This document shows, piece after piece, positions 43,401 through 54,038 of a stretch of 64,000 nt of DNA (within the stretch, counting starts at the first letter, position 1; every line of letters starts with the position of its first letter). The DNA lies in the NCBI GenBank assembly GCA_037447605.1, contig CM074811.1, forward strand, positions 1,732,961-1,796,960, read 5' to 3'. The notes under the pieces were generated by a model, which did no database searches, was not told the origin of the DNA, and saw only the letters and a list, made by a program, of their open reading frames with translations. This stretch comes from Zygnema circumcarinatum (taxonomy: Eukaryota; Streptophyta; Zygnematophyceae; Zygnematales; Zygnemataceae). The translations under genes were made by a program, and so were the position numbers.

Positions 43401-44073
43401 GGGAGTCTCGGCAAAGTCAGAAACTCCGAATTGGAAGATATTCGCAGCACTTTGTGGATCTTCTGCAGTTTGACGAAACGCCTGTGCAGTACCTGCTGCG
43501 GCTCTACCCTGACCAGGAGGGTCCCAGCAAGCAGGAGGCGGTGAGGGCCAAACTGGGGAAGTTTGGGCTGCCCAGCCACAACCATCTTACCCCCATTGTA
43601 AAACTCTCAGGAGGACAGAAATCTCGGGTGGTGTTCACATCCATTTCAATGAAGAGGCCACACATTCTGCTACTGGACGAGCCAACAAATCACCTTGACA
43701 TGCAGGTAATGTCGCCGTAGTTTGCGGGACGTGCCTCTCGAGCAGGCATGTGCTGAATTTGTCTTAAGTTGTTGTCAATCTGAAGGATGCGGCTTGCCCT
43801 TCTGAACATGTCAAGGAGTTAGAGCTCACACTTTTTTTTTATGACTTTTTGCTGCAGAGTATTGATGCGCTAGCAGATGCCCTTGACGAGTTTACCGGCG
43901 GAGTGGTGCTGGTGAGCCATGATTCACGCCTTATCTCCCGAGTTTGTGAAGACGAGGAACGTAGTGAAATTTGGGTGGTGGAGGATGGGACTTGCAAAAA
44001 GTATCCAGGCAGTTTTGAGGAATACAAAGAGGAGCTCATAAAGGAGATTGTTGCGGAAGTGGAGGAAGATTAG
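40415..44073 (+). CDS. ABCF4: ABC-F ATPase of the ABCF4 / GCN20 type
   Basis: Soluble twin-ATPase protein without membrane domains; ABC-F proteins act on ribosomes, and yeast Gcn20 pairs with Gcn1. Exons 40415-41605, 41864-42118, 42799-42924, 43064-43705, 43858-44073 (TAG), all GT-AG and phase 0, give 809 residues; Arabidopsis ABCF4 is about 720. The N-terminus is acidic, with the family motif [12 protein letters not shown]1: Walker [10 protein letters not shown] near residue 195, signature SGGWRMR, Walker [13 protein letters not shown]. The linker follows ([22 protein letters not shown]). NBD2: Walker [10 protein letters not shown] near 615, signature LSGGQKSR near 705, Walker [14 protein letters not shown]-loop VSHDSRL. 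About 85 extra residues, first Glu/Asp-rich and then Lys/Gly-rich, sit in NBD1 between Walker A and signature (roughly 262-358), where ABC-F proteins carry the arm subdomain. The ATG is chosen by similarity to MGKKKSDESAATT-type starts. Confidence 0.96.
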
Positions 44074-45461
44074 CTGTGTAGGTAGAGTGTAGTTTCTAAA
44101 GCGGAGGAGTCGAGGCTCGTTTTGTTCATTGTAACACAGAGTCATATTTTATAGGCTCCTCTCGGGCACTGCAGCGTCCATCCATGTATTTGTGTTCCCG
44201 GTAACGGCGTAGCATGGCCCATTTGTTACTTCATTGTTGAAATTAAGCAGTGCAAGTAATGTAGGGAAGTCACAAAAACGTTACTTATTAACGGTAGGCT
44301 CGTGCAAGTTCCTCGATCAATAGAAAAGAGAATGGGAACAGGAATGGCGTGCCGTTGCTGCGTGCGCGTAGAGCTACCGTAGTTCGTAGGCGAAATTCCG
44401 ATGTGGTTCACGCCTTCAGATGTCCTTCCATGTTGACATGGGCTCATAGCGGCATGGCCATCCCTTGCGCATCCATTCGCTCAACAGTCGAAAAGCTGCA
44501 GATTGTGGCGCGAACACATGTAGATAGTACGTTGCACGCTGCAGTGCATGTACTCATGGATTGGCCGGAGAGCAGCATCGGTACCACAACGGGGAACGGT
44601 GGCGTGGATCTCACAATGGCCACGCTTCATATGTACATATGAGAGACCCCCATGAAGAACCAACATGAAAAGTTAACAAATGACCTTAAGGTCAAAAAGA
44701 ATCTTTGAGCAGGCTGCTTCTACTAAGCTTGACAGGGCGACTCTATTAGCAGCCAATGTTGTTGGGAAATCGCCAGTGTTGGGCACATCGAGCCGAGGGT
44801 GGAAGCCCACCATTCAAATTCAGCATTCACATTAGTAACAGGATACCTCCTTCAAACGAGCACACGAGTAATGCATAAAATGCCTGTCTGTGGTCAACTG
44901 GTGAATCAGTTTGAATCTATGGATTGAGCGGCGTACAGTAGAGCTGTCTTGGTGCATTGTGAGAACTACAACCTGCTGAGCCAAGGTACAATATTTTGGG
45001 TCTGCTGCCCCGGCGTGGCTTTGAAGAGAGGGGACGGAGACCAATGGTTGGACCCTTTATTCACCGCAATAGCGATGCGAATCACATCTCGGCTGCCATT
45101 CTCTTCACAACCCTTCCAAGAGTAGGAGAGCCCTATACTCGGACAGAGCAGTCCTAACCTTAACTATATCAAGAAGGAGATACTTTAAATGACCTCCGCT
45201 AATATCAAACATACAGCCGCACAGAAAAGCAGCTGTTTATGAACTCAACTCTCAAACAAGAAATCTCGTCATATAACAAATATACAAATGAACCCGCCTT
45301 CCACTTGCTTGAAAGTGGCCTGGTAGGAAAAAACCTAACTCTCTGAAAACTTACCCATACCTACAAGACAATGGATGAAGAGCTTGAAGCCCCTGTACAA
45401 GAGGAAACTCTCCCGAGCTTCCAATGATTGAAAGGAACTGCATGGGAGTCTGAAAATATGT
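44074..45461. other. Convergent 3' region between ABCF4 and the J-domain gene
   Basis: About 1.4 kb with the 3' UTRs of two genes facing each other. No conserved open frame recognised. Confidence 0.55.
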
Positions 45462-46961
45462 TCAGGATGATGGCCCCTCAGTGGATGCATGATGCGCCCT
45501 TGCTTGCGCCATTTGGGCAGCCCAAGACCCCGCCTTCGGAGCTCTTCTGGCTTTGAGACCCCCCATCTGAGACTCCACCTGGGCTTGCCAGCTCTTCATA
45601 GCCTCCGTCTGAAACCAAACCGCATTTCATCTAGCCGTGAAAACAAGGCTTAAGAGTAAAGAATAGACGCTACAGATTGGTACTAGTTATGTCGGGACTG
45701 ATTGGATAGAGATCAGTGTAGATTGGAAGATGACTGAAAGTGGGAACTACAGCCAACCGTATAAAATTGCACAGGTAACTGAAGAACGTAAAGCACATCG
45801 ACTATAGCAAATCTGTGAAACTCTCCTAAAAAACCCAAAAAAATCCTGAGCTTGACTTCTACACTCTTAACGTTCAGCAAAGTGGTATCCAAAACACACG
45901 GGCAAGAAATACACCCTTTATCCGACGAAAATTCAGAGATATTCGTGAGTTATGTCAAACCTACGCTTCCTGCCTTGTACTTACAAATGCAAGAAACCTC
46001 GAAAACTGCCAAGCATTGAATAAGTTGTTTCTGCAGTGGTTCTTTTTAGAAGAAAGGAAAGAAAGCCCATAGCTTTCAACCCTAATGCGAAAAATGCTTT
46101 GCCTTTGTGCTTGAGCTGTGGTTAAGAGTGCCACATGCAGGAAGCCTACCGGAGACAGATGAACGACCTAGATTTAAAGGCAAAGGTGAAAGGGGCATTA
46201 GACCTTGAAAATGAGCAAGAATATCAATATGAGATTAAAATGGAGGACATTTTAATCTCATAAAAATCAAATTATACGAAAAATTGGCAGGTCGAGGGAT
46301 GGTTACCGTCGTGTTATTTTGCAACCGTAGTAGCCATAAATCGGTGATAAAATGCTGAAGCTAAGATATTTCTCAGCTTCACATACGGGGCAGGACCAGG
46401 AAAACCAGTCCAAGAAACCTGAACTTGTTTTCATCCCCTCCATGAAGTTTATGTTTTCAGAAAATTCCAGCATACCTGCTCTTCTGGAGAGGACCACCGT
46501 GCCTGAGTTTCCCATGGCCGCCTCCTTTGCTGCCATGGCCGCCGCCTCCCAAGGCCCTCCCCTCTCCTTACCCTCCCGGGATTCATCATCTCGTAGTCAT
46601 ACAGGGCTCGCTGAGCAGGGTCTGACAACGTTTCGTAGGCCTGCTGGACCTCTATGAACCGGCGCGTGCACTCTTCCGGAGTTAGACCGTCGCCCCTACA
46701 CACATCAGGATGGTATCTGCGTGCAAGCTGCCTGTATGCCACCTTTATCTCCGACGTCTTCACAGTCCGAGAGAGACCAAGGAGAGAATAAAAGCAGCTT
46801 CCAGACACAGCTTCTTCATCCGACGACCGAGGCGCACTCTCTGTCTCCACAAATGCCGCTTTTGTGCGAATGCCGCACCGCTGCGCAGAACCGGCCCGGG
46901 GCCTTGCAGACGTTACAGCAACAGTGCAGAAGCAGAACTGCGACGCCGACGCTGCCAACAT
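45462..46961 (-). CDS. Small J-domain (DnaJ/HSP40) protein, probably plastid, J20-like
   Basis: J proteins stimulate the ATPase of HSP70 and pass clients to it. Two exons, 46961-46572 and 45608-45462 (TGA), join in phase 0 to give 178 residues. Residues 1-50 are rich in Ala, Ser and Arg with few acidic residues, like a chloroplast transit peptide. The J domain runs about 57-120 (FYSLLGLSRTVKTSEIK, AYRQLARRYHPDV with the essential HPD, RFIEVQQAYETLSDPAQRALYD). The second exon encodes a Trp/Arg/Gln tail (MKSWQAQVESQMGGLKARR, SWAAQMAQARA) similar to the C-terminus of Arabidopsis J20, a DXS quality-control chaperone of plastids. The intron is 963 bases and contains a perfect hairpin at 46228-46262. 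Upstream are two CACGTG G-boxes (47347, 47488). J20 orthology is likely but not proven. Confidence 0.88.
46228..46262. repeat. Perfect inverted repeat, 15-base arms, 5-base loop
   Basis: TATGAGATTAAAATG, loop GAGGA, then its exact reverse complement. It lies inside the intron of the J-domain gene. It is far too long a perfect match to expect often by chance, but it is AT-rich and has no flanking direct repeat that I could see. Confidence 0.9.
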
Positions 46962-48267
46962 TGCTTGCTATCCCAGGGACCTCCAAAGCTGCAAGCTCTG
47001 TGGCTCCTTCCTCTCCCCCCACACCCCAAAGCCGCCCCACAACCCTTCCCGGCCTCCAAGCTGCGCCCCTCTCCCAACCTTTCCTGCAAGCAAGCAGAAA
47101 AATTTCCCCTTGATTCTTTACCCTTTTTTCTGCAGGCAGACAACCAACCTCTGAGACTCCCTCCCCTAAACAGCAAGGGGAGGTCTTGGCACGGACGATG
47201 TGATCGACGGTACAAAATTCCCGCGCTCTCTGCGCCGTCCGATCCTTTTCAAAAGATCGCGCAGGGCCGTCCAGAGCCGCAGGGGCCCCTCGGAAAGATC
47301 TCGCCAGCTCAGCATCCGCCGGGATTTCCGAGCGCCGTCGGCGCGCCACGTGGCGCCACGCATGCATGCCAGATAAATCAGCGCGGCGGCCCAGTGGGCC
47401 ACGTCATCACTGCAACGACAGGTCCATAGAACGGGTCACCGTGTTCTGTTCCATAAATACGTTCACATGCGCTGCAAGCATGTGTGCCACGTGGCACGAT
47501 GAGAAGGACGCTGACGTGGCAAATCCGTTGCAGTGCTGGCGTGGCGCGGGTGAGGCGACGCCGCATCGGGCCAAAGCGGATTCGGACATTTTTCCGTACG
47601 GATTATACGGCGACTACATCGCAATGCATCTTGTTATCGTATCGTAATTTGTCGTACTGTATCGGGATAAAAATACTGGGTGCGTCGGCCGATACCATAT
47701 TTCAGTCGACGGGAAGTCGACCACGTTGTACTGCTATAATATCGGCAGTCAACTGAACTATATGATGTATCATATCGTATCGTATGGACGCGGTGTACGA
47801 AGTAATAATTCGAATTCCTTGACAGCCACGTGGTGGCGCGCGATTAGAAATGGGTCGTCCGTTAGTCAACCCCGCCCTGCAAAAATTGACTAGTCATCGG
47901 TTTTTCGTTGACCTTGGGCCATTGACTTCACACTGTTGATAGTGGACTTCACATCCCGTTGACCGTTGACTGATTTCGTTGACCCCGCCCCACCCGTCTC
48001 CGGAATTCCTCCCAAGTCCAAACTCCATCGTGGATTCATGGCCCCGTAGCCGCCCGCCCGATCGTACGGTCACGCGGTTCCGCGAAAGCGCAAGACCACG
48101 GCGGCAACGCGCCCTTGTCCGTACGAATGTGTACGGCTGGTGCGAACCAGGATCCGTACAGCGCGTGGTTTCCAGGGGAGGGGGCGCCGGCTGAAAGGGA
48201 CAGAGGGGACGGCGGGCAGAAAGTAAGCGGCCAGGGGAGGGCAGAAGAGGGGAGCGGAGGGGGCGTC
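46962..48267. promoter_or_regulatory. Divergent upstream region with G-boxes and a W-box cluster
   Basis: About 1.3 kb upstream of the J-domain gene (left) and of the possible Cys-rich gene (right). CACGTG occurs at 47347, 47488 and 47827. TTGAC cores (WRKY W-box) occur at 47819, 47886, 47908, 47922, 47959, 47966 and 47979, plus one in reverse (GTCAA) at 47865. Factor binding is inference from motif knowledge; the density is seen directly. Confidence 0.6.
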
Positions 48268-48849
48268 ATGAGGACGAGGCCGGAGGGGGTGGAGTACTTG
48301 TTGGCGCGGAGGATGCAAGCCTCGGGGGGGAGGAGGAGGAGGGAGCCTCTGCCGGCCTGCGCGGGCTACTTCAGGGCGCAGGTAGGGAAGGAGGGGATGG
48401 CTGCGGCGGAGAGGGCAGGGAGTGCGGGGTTGAAGGAGCAAGGAGGAGATGCAGAAGTTGAAGCGTGTGGATTTTTGGCGTTGGAGGAGGATATCTGTAG
48501 AGATTGGAGTTGCAGCGTGGGTGAGATAGGCAATGGCGCTGCATGTGGCGAGCCAGCTGTTTCATCCTGTGAGAGCAAGGCACCTGCGATCGAAGCTGCG
48601 TCAAGGGAGCATGGAGGAGCTTCAAATATTGCAGCAGGGCAGTGCTGGATGAACCGGGGGGAATACGCGGTTTCAGAATCACGAGTGGAAGTTGTAACTA
48701 TTTCCTGCGATGATGATGCGTGCCAGTGCCTCGACTGCCAGCCTTGCTCGAGCGCCTGCTGCCAAGGCAGTCCTGCAAACATCCGCTACAACTTCATCCG
48801 CCTTTTTCCAGCTGCAAGCCCGTCACGTGGCCACAACCTGGACAGATGA
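48268..48849 (+). CDS. Possible Cys-rich orphan protein
   Basis: I do not recognise this protein. The 193-residue frame starts at ATG 48268; an in-frame ATG at 48115 would extend it. It begins with Arg-rich sequence (RPEGVEYLLARRMQ), has an acidic and Ala-rich middle, and ends with clustered cysteines (CDDDACQCLDCQPCSSACC, spacing C-x4-C-x-C-x2-C-x2-C-x3-CC). A possible splice donor (CGCAG-gtaggg) lies at about 48380, so the real gene may be spliced differently. It is preceded within about 400 bases by a W-box cluster. It may also be a non-coding GC-rich stretch: high GC lengthens chance frames. Confidence 0.3.
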   Translation: MRTRPEGVEYLLARRMQASGGRRRREPLPACAGYFRAQVGKEGMAAAERAGSAGLKEQGGDAEVEACGFLALEEDICRDWSCSVGEIGNGAACGEPAVSSCESKAPAIEAASREHGGASNIAAGQCWMNRGEYAVSESRVEVVTISCDDDACQCLDCQPCSSACCQGSPANIRYNFIRLFPAASPSRGHNLDR

Positions 48850-49911
48850 GCCAATCGAGCATCACTTCGCTGATGAGAATCAGTAGAGTCGATGATTCAT
48901 GTGAATATGTCATTGGATGTGATTGTGCTGTGACTCCCCGCCTATTATTTATAGGAAGACAAGTAGAGTAGTTTTCTGAAGAGAGGGAATGCGTTCACTG
49001 GAAGAGAGGTTAGGCAGGCTCGCCCTTCACAGGTCAGTCAGTGTTCAATCATATTCACTGTTTCTCCTCTACTTTTTCATGTACATTAATCGGCCTATTT
49101 CAGATAGGCTTGTCTTCGGACTACATCTGTGTCCCTTGGCGCTAAAGGCGCATAGAAGCACTCGCTTTCGCGTTGCCTTGAACCTCGTGGCTCTACTCCT
49201 AATGAAGGGCGACTTGTGAATGCGGAATTAAAAATTCCTGTACATTATGTGGCTAATCTTTCTGCTTCTTGTTGATACTTTTATGTCTCACATTCAATCC
49301 AACCAACTCGGACACATCCTCCTCTCCTTTAATACAAAAGCGCTGATCTAGATAAATTGTAGGTATGCTGCAAGAGGGACAGCTTGACACCTGGTCATAA
49401 TCTCATGTTTCTCGCCTTTGATCCTCCTGAAAACATTTTTCCCGTTTTTCTTCGACAATCTTTCAGGACAAATTTGAGAAGGCTATTCAACTCCCGTGAA
49501 AATCTTGTTGAACGGCCAACAAATCTTAGACCATGTCGTGCATCAAGTGGAATGTGAAGTCTGAGGAGTGTAATAACCAAGGAGGCGAGCAAGCCATTGA
49601 TACTGCAGATCAACTCAAGCTGCGTCATGCCCAATCCGTGGAATCAGTGCAGGATAGGTTGGACCTCTCCTGACATGCACCATGCAATGCCATGCCATGT
49701 CATGGTTTGCCTTCTCACAGCCTGAGGAGTCGCAAGCCAAAACCGTCTGCGGCACCGGCGAGGACGCATCCTTTGGTAACAATCACATTCATCTGACTAA
49801 GCAATTGACAAGACGCATAATACCATTAGAGAAGAGAAGTCCAGATGAAGCTGGAAAGTATGGCTAGTGTGAACAGGAGAGGAGTTGCCACCCGCCAACA
49901 CTTCTCCGCGG
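48850..49911. other. Region between the possible orphan and the At4g37920-like gene
   Basis: About 1.1 kb, AT-rich, with open frames of at most about 80 residues that resemble nothing I know. Probably 3' flanks of two facing genes. A short CATGC-rich run (49678-49705) is the only pattern seen. Confidence 0.5.
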
Positions 49912-52900
49912 TTACAAAAACTCCTTTTGGATGACGTCTCGCAAGATTTCCAACTTCACAATGATGTTTGGATTCATCATCTTCTGCGCCTCCTTGATGA
50001 GAGAGCCCTCTCGGTTGGTGTAGTACGCATCGAGCACATGCTTGATCCATTTGTGAAGTACTTCTGGAGTTCTGCTCCCCCTCGCACCAGAAAAGCAGGA
50101 ACAATTAATCATTCGAGAGAAGCACTCAAAGCAAACCGCCTGCCCCTTTCACATGAACGCCAGCAATTTTCCCTTCTTTAAGCAATCCCAACAAGGGCAC
50201 GTGCAGGCTGAGCAGCCCCTCAACCGGCAGCAGATGAAGGGCAATGCAAGCGGAATCCTATCCTATCCTTCAAGGCACCTTCCCCTCCAGTCAAAAGACA
50301 CATAGCTGGCTCAATCAACCTCTTCTTTCCAAACAGAAAAACAAACCAGCTGTTCCTTACGTGTAAAGGTAGTCGATGTCTTTGCCCTCCATCTCATCTC
50401 CAGGGGAGAAGGCCGCAGTGAGCGCAGCAAACTGCTGCCGCGGATCCTCCATAGTGATGAGATGGCGCATGATTCGAACCTCCACGGGAATGAGGCGCTG
50501 AAGATTGCCTCTTGCTTGCATGTACAGATGATACATCACGTCTTTCACCTGCACACGTCATCAGAATAGATGCAGCCAAGTTCAGACACATGCCAGTCCA
50601 GCAGAGGACATTGCAGTCTAGTTGAACCAAGACACTAAACGCGAACTGCGAGAAACATTGGAAGTAAACGGAGAAATAACGTGGCGGGAAACAGGCGCAA
50701 AGCACAATCTCTGTTAACAAATGAGCTGCACACGGACTCTTTGATTTTCTTCACTACGCCGCCGACTAAAAGGATACGAAACTGGGTCGAGTATGAAACT
50801 TTTGTTTTCCTTCCATAATAAGCATGGACATGAGATAAGCGATGTGCATTCGCCAGCCCAAGATAGGATGCATATCAAGATGCGAAGCATAAGTAAAGGT
50901 CCGCAGGGCTCCTCTTCTTCCAGCGACAACTCTTCGGCTGCTGAACTCTCACATACAAGCCTGAGCCTCCCAAATATACACTGACCTCATCCTTCATCAT
51001 AGTGGACTCTTTGGCTGCAGCCCACGCCTTGGTGATGAGCAGCATGAGGGTAGAATCAAGCTGGTTCTTCTCAGCGAGCTCGTCTATTTTCCTGCAAGCG
51101 TCGTCTAAGGAGGGAGACTGCAGAATCTCAGAAAATCTTTCCTCTGCAGTTATTACGGACAACTCGTCCTCCATCGCTTTGTCGTACGTGTTGATCGCTG
51201 TCACACAGCGAGCCGCAAGAGCAGCAAGTTCTGCGTCCAGAGTCGAAACTTCCACACTCAGTGCCTTATCAATTCTTGCCAAAACAAATGCATATTATTT
51301 AAAGAACATTCCAAGAACATGCAGAGAACCAGAAACAGCACGACAAACAGGACCATCCCATGTCGTCTTCAAATCACACAACCACTCGAGCTATTACAGT
51401 AGGCACAGAGTAACTCGCAAGACGTATTAATGGCGCGCATCAACAGCTACTGCCCGCTCCTCTACCATGGTTGCTATCCACTTCAAGATAGAAGCAAGGA
51501 GTAAGCAAGGAAGAACATCCAGTATGCGTCAAGTATCTCGTCTCAACAACACCCTCAAAACACAAGTTCCAAGTGAAGTGGGTGAAGACAGAGCACAGAT
51601 CGACAAGGCAGAAGAGCTCACCATCTCGCCTCTCAGGGTTTTTCTGACTTGCGTTACACAGAAGTTGCAGGTGCTCGAAAAAATCGCCCGTGAAGTCTTT
51701 CCGCCGCCTGCTAATAACTGCATCAATGTCCTCCTGATTCTCTTCAATGTAACGGAGCAGGTTATTGTGTCGCTCCATGTCGTCATCAACCTGCAGAGAG
51801 CAGGGGCACAAAAAGGCTTTCAGAATGGTACGTATGATGAGAAGGGAATGGAGAAAACTTAAGAAAAAAACAATGAAAGTAAAAGGCTTGCACAATTCAT
51901 GAATGAAGTGGGGCTTGAAACCAAATTCCGAGCACAAGACCTTTGTCCAAACAAAATGAATGCATTAATGTCCTTCATGCGCTTAATGAGTGTTTGAGGG
52001 GAGTACGGAATTATGCATACCTTGCACTCAAATAACCTTGACAAAATCAACCTCAGTAGATAAAAATCTGCTCAGACGACTCCGACTCGCAAGGGAAGGG
52101 CTGAACATTACTAGACGAATGATCACGTTGAAACAAACTGCTCAGAAGAGAATCGCATAAAGAGGAAAGAGCAAACTCCTCCACACAACGTACCTCCTTC
52201 AACCTTCTTGCAAGTCTGAATAAGGTCTCCTTCTTCTTCGGATCCTCCATTGCTGCCGCCCTTTCCTTACACCGCTTGAAGAAGTGCGGCCTTATGCGAA
52301 CCCATTCTTCACTATACGCCAATAGCTTTCTCCACTCCTCAGGATCAGGCCGGTCGATCCAGAACACCTCTACCAACTTGTCGCATACTCGAACCATCTT
52401 ATAGCCCTTCTCAAACTCCAACTCTTCATCAACCTCAGCCGCAATTGTGTCTCCCTCTTCATCACTTCCTCTCCCTTCATCGGCATCGCTACGCACTACC
52501 TCCTCCCTTTTGTCATCGTCAGCAGCGATCCCCCCCTCTTGTTGCTCTCTCTCTGCATCAACGCTCGATCTGAAAACCTCACTTTTGTCCACTGATGATA
52601 TCCCTGCACCTGAAGCCGATTCATCCCGTCCTGTTTGTGGAGACTCAAGCGGTACTGCCGCATCTGTAGCGGGCCATGGGCGGGCCCTCTGATCAGCAGA
52701 GGAAACGGAGAGCTCCTTGGCAGTGGCCATAGGAGTGATGTCTCTTCTTCCTGCGGCAGCCACATCACACTAATCAGTCAAATACATATAGAGAGTACGA
52801 AGTCACGAGCACGTGACTAAGTATGCTAGGTTTAAATGCATCAAGCATTCCCGTTAAGGAGAACCAAATGGCCAGCTGACTGACGATCATCGGCAAAATT

Positions 52901-53545
52901 GGGACCACCAGGCCACCTATCGGCACCAATCGACCCTCAAAAGCAGCAGATACTAAATTATTCATTTCCAATAAAAAGGAAACATAGTAAAGTGAAGTGT
53001 TTAAAAAAAATAAAGAGGCAGCCCTCTCATCAAATGAAAGAATGTAAGCCAAAACCTCAGACAGAGAAGCCCACAAAATTCCACAAAGAGGCAATTTGGA
53101 ATGATTTTTTCAATCCTTGATTTAATTTCATAGTCCTTCACGCAACCTCTTTCCGTCATAAGCCCAGCACCTGGAAGCAAATAACTCTACACACTTACCT
53201 ACTAGCCGCTAATTTATGACTTCCAATTACCAAATCCTTGAGCCAAAGAGAGAAAATAGGACAATTCGTCATTCTTCACGATAGCGAGGAAAGCAAACAT
53301 CTTCATGACAGGCTGCAAGCAGGCATAACGAAAGAGTTCTCACCCCGAATCCGCGCATGTCTCCCTGCAGTCGGAGCCGATATAAAGCTATGCCCACCAG
53401 AGCTCCTCATTCCTTCCCTTAATGCCCTTCTCTCAGGCAAAGCCACTCGCTCCCCTGCATCCGCCTGCACGGGGTGTGGGCTTGCCACAGAGGTCACCCC
53501 GCGGGAGAGCACGAGCATATTCCCGAACTGACGCAGGGCCGCCAT
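49912..53545 (-). CDS. At4g37920-like protein, probably chloroplast
   Basis: Plant family without an established function (Arabidopsis At4g37920). Exons 53545-53344, 52750-52194, 51790-51622, 51230-50986, 50548-50361, 50071-49912 (TAA) are GT-AG, phases fit, 506 residues. The first exon is Ala/Arg/Ser-rich (MAALRQFGNMLVLSRGVTS) and looks like a transit peptide. An acidic, low-complexity spacer follows (about 70-165). The conserved part starts at KGYKMVRVCDKLVEVFW and continues with EEWVRIRPHFFKRCKERA, ISRRRKDFTGDFFEHL, LDSTLMLLITKAWAAAKEST, KDVMYHLY, AAFSPGDE, TPEVLHKWIKHVLDAYY. I see no catalytic motif, and earlier labels for the family (endoribonuclease E-like, folate receptor-like) are not supported by anything visible. 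It shares its upstream region with ESS2. Confidence 0.92.
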
Positions 53546-54038
53546 GGCGGAAACCCTCCTGGTTTCCTCCCGGACCTATCCCTTTCAAGCTTGAGGGAGA
53601 GAAGAGGGAGAGGGAGGAGGCCGAGAGAGAGAGAGAGAGGGGGCAAGAGGAAGGGGAGAGGCCTTCCAGAGAGCGCTGAGGGCGGGCCCATAGTGAAGCT
53701 CCTATACGAGTAACCCGAGAGCCAATCACGGATTACCACGTCGTCAAAAATGACCACGTGGCATGTTGTGATTTGTACCTCTAGAAAAGTACCCTCCAAG
53801 GAGTCCAACGGTTCCACCGAATTAGGGCTTACGTGGCGCGCCATGAGCGGTCGAATTCAAGTAAGAACTACAAGCTATAAGCGAAGTGGACGCTGGACTC
53901 GGGAGGTCGTTGAAGGCGGAGAGGGAGAGTGAGAGGCGGCGAAAGTGGGAGGGAGGCGCTGCTGCTGCAGCTGGAGAGGTCGCTGCTGCAGCTGGAGAGG
54001 TCGCTGCTGCAGCTGGAGAGGTCGCTGCTGCAGGCGCC
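53546..54038. promoter_or_regulatory. Shared divergent promoter region, At4g37920-like / ESS2
   Basis: 493 bases between two opposed start codons. It contains a GA-rich tract (53617-53660), a CCAAT at 53721, a CACGTG G-box at 53755-53760 and, next to the ESS2 start, a 21-base tandem repeat. The promoter role is inferred from position. Confidence 0.6.
53960..54033. repeat. 21-base tandem repeat, 3.5 copies
   Basis: Three full copies (53960-53980, 53981-54001, 54002-54022) and a half copy of a unit with core GCTGCTGCAGCTGGAGAGGT. It ends 5 bases before the chosen ESS2 ATG. The unit is a multiple of three and is open in the ESS2 frame, where it would encode AAAAGEV-type repeats if translation began upstream. 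Confidence 0.95.
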
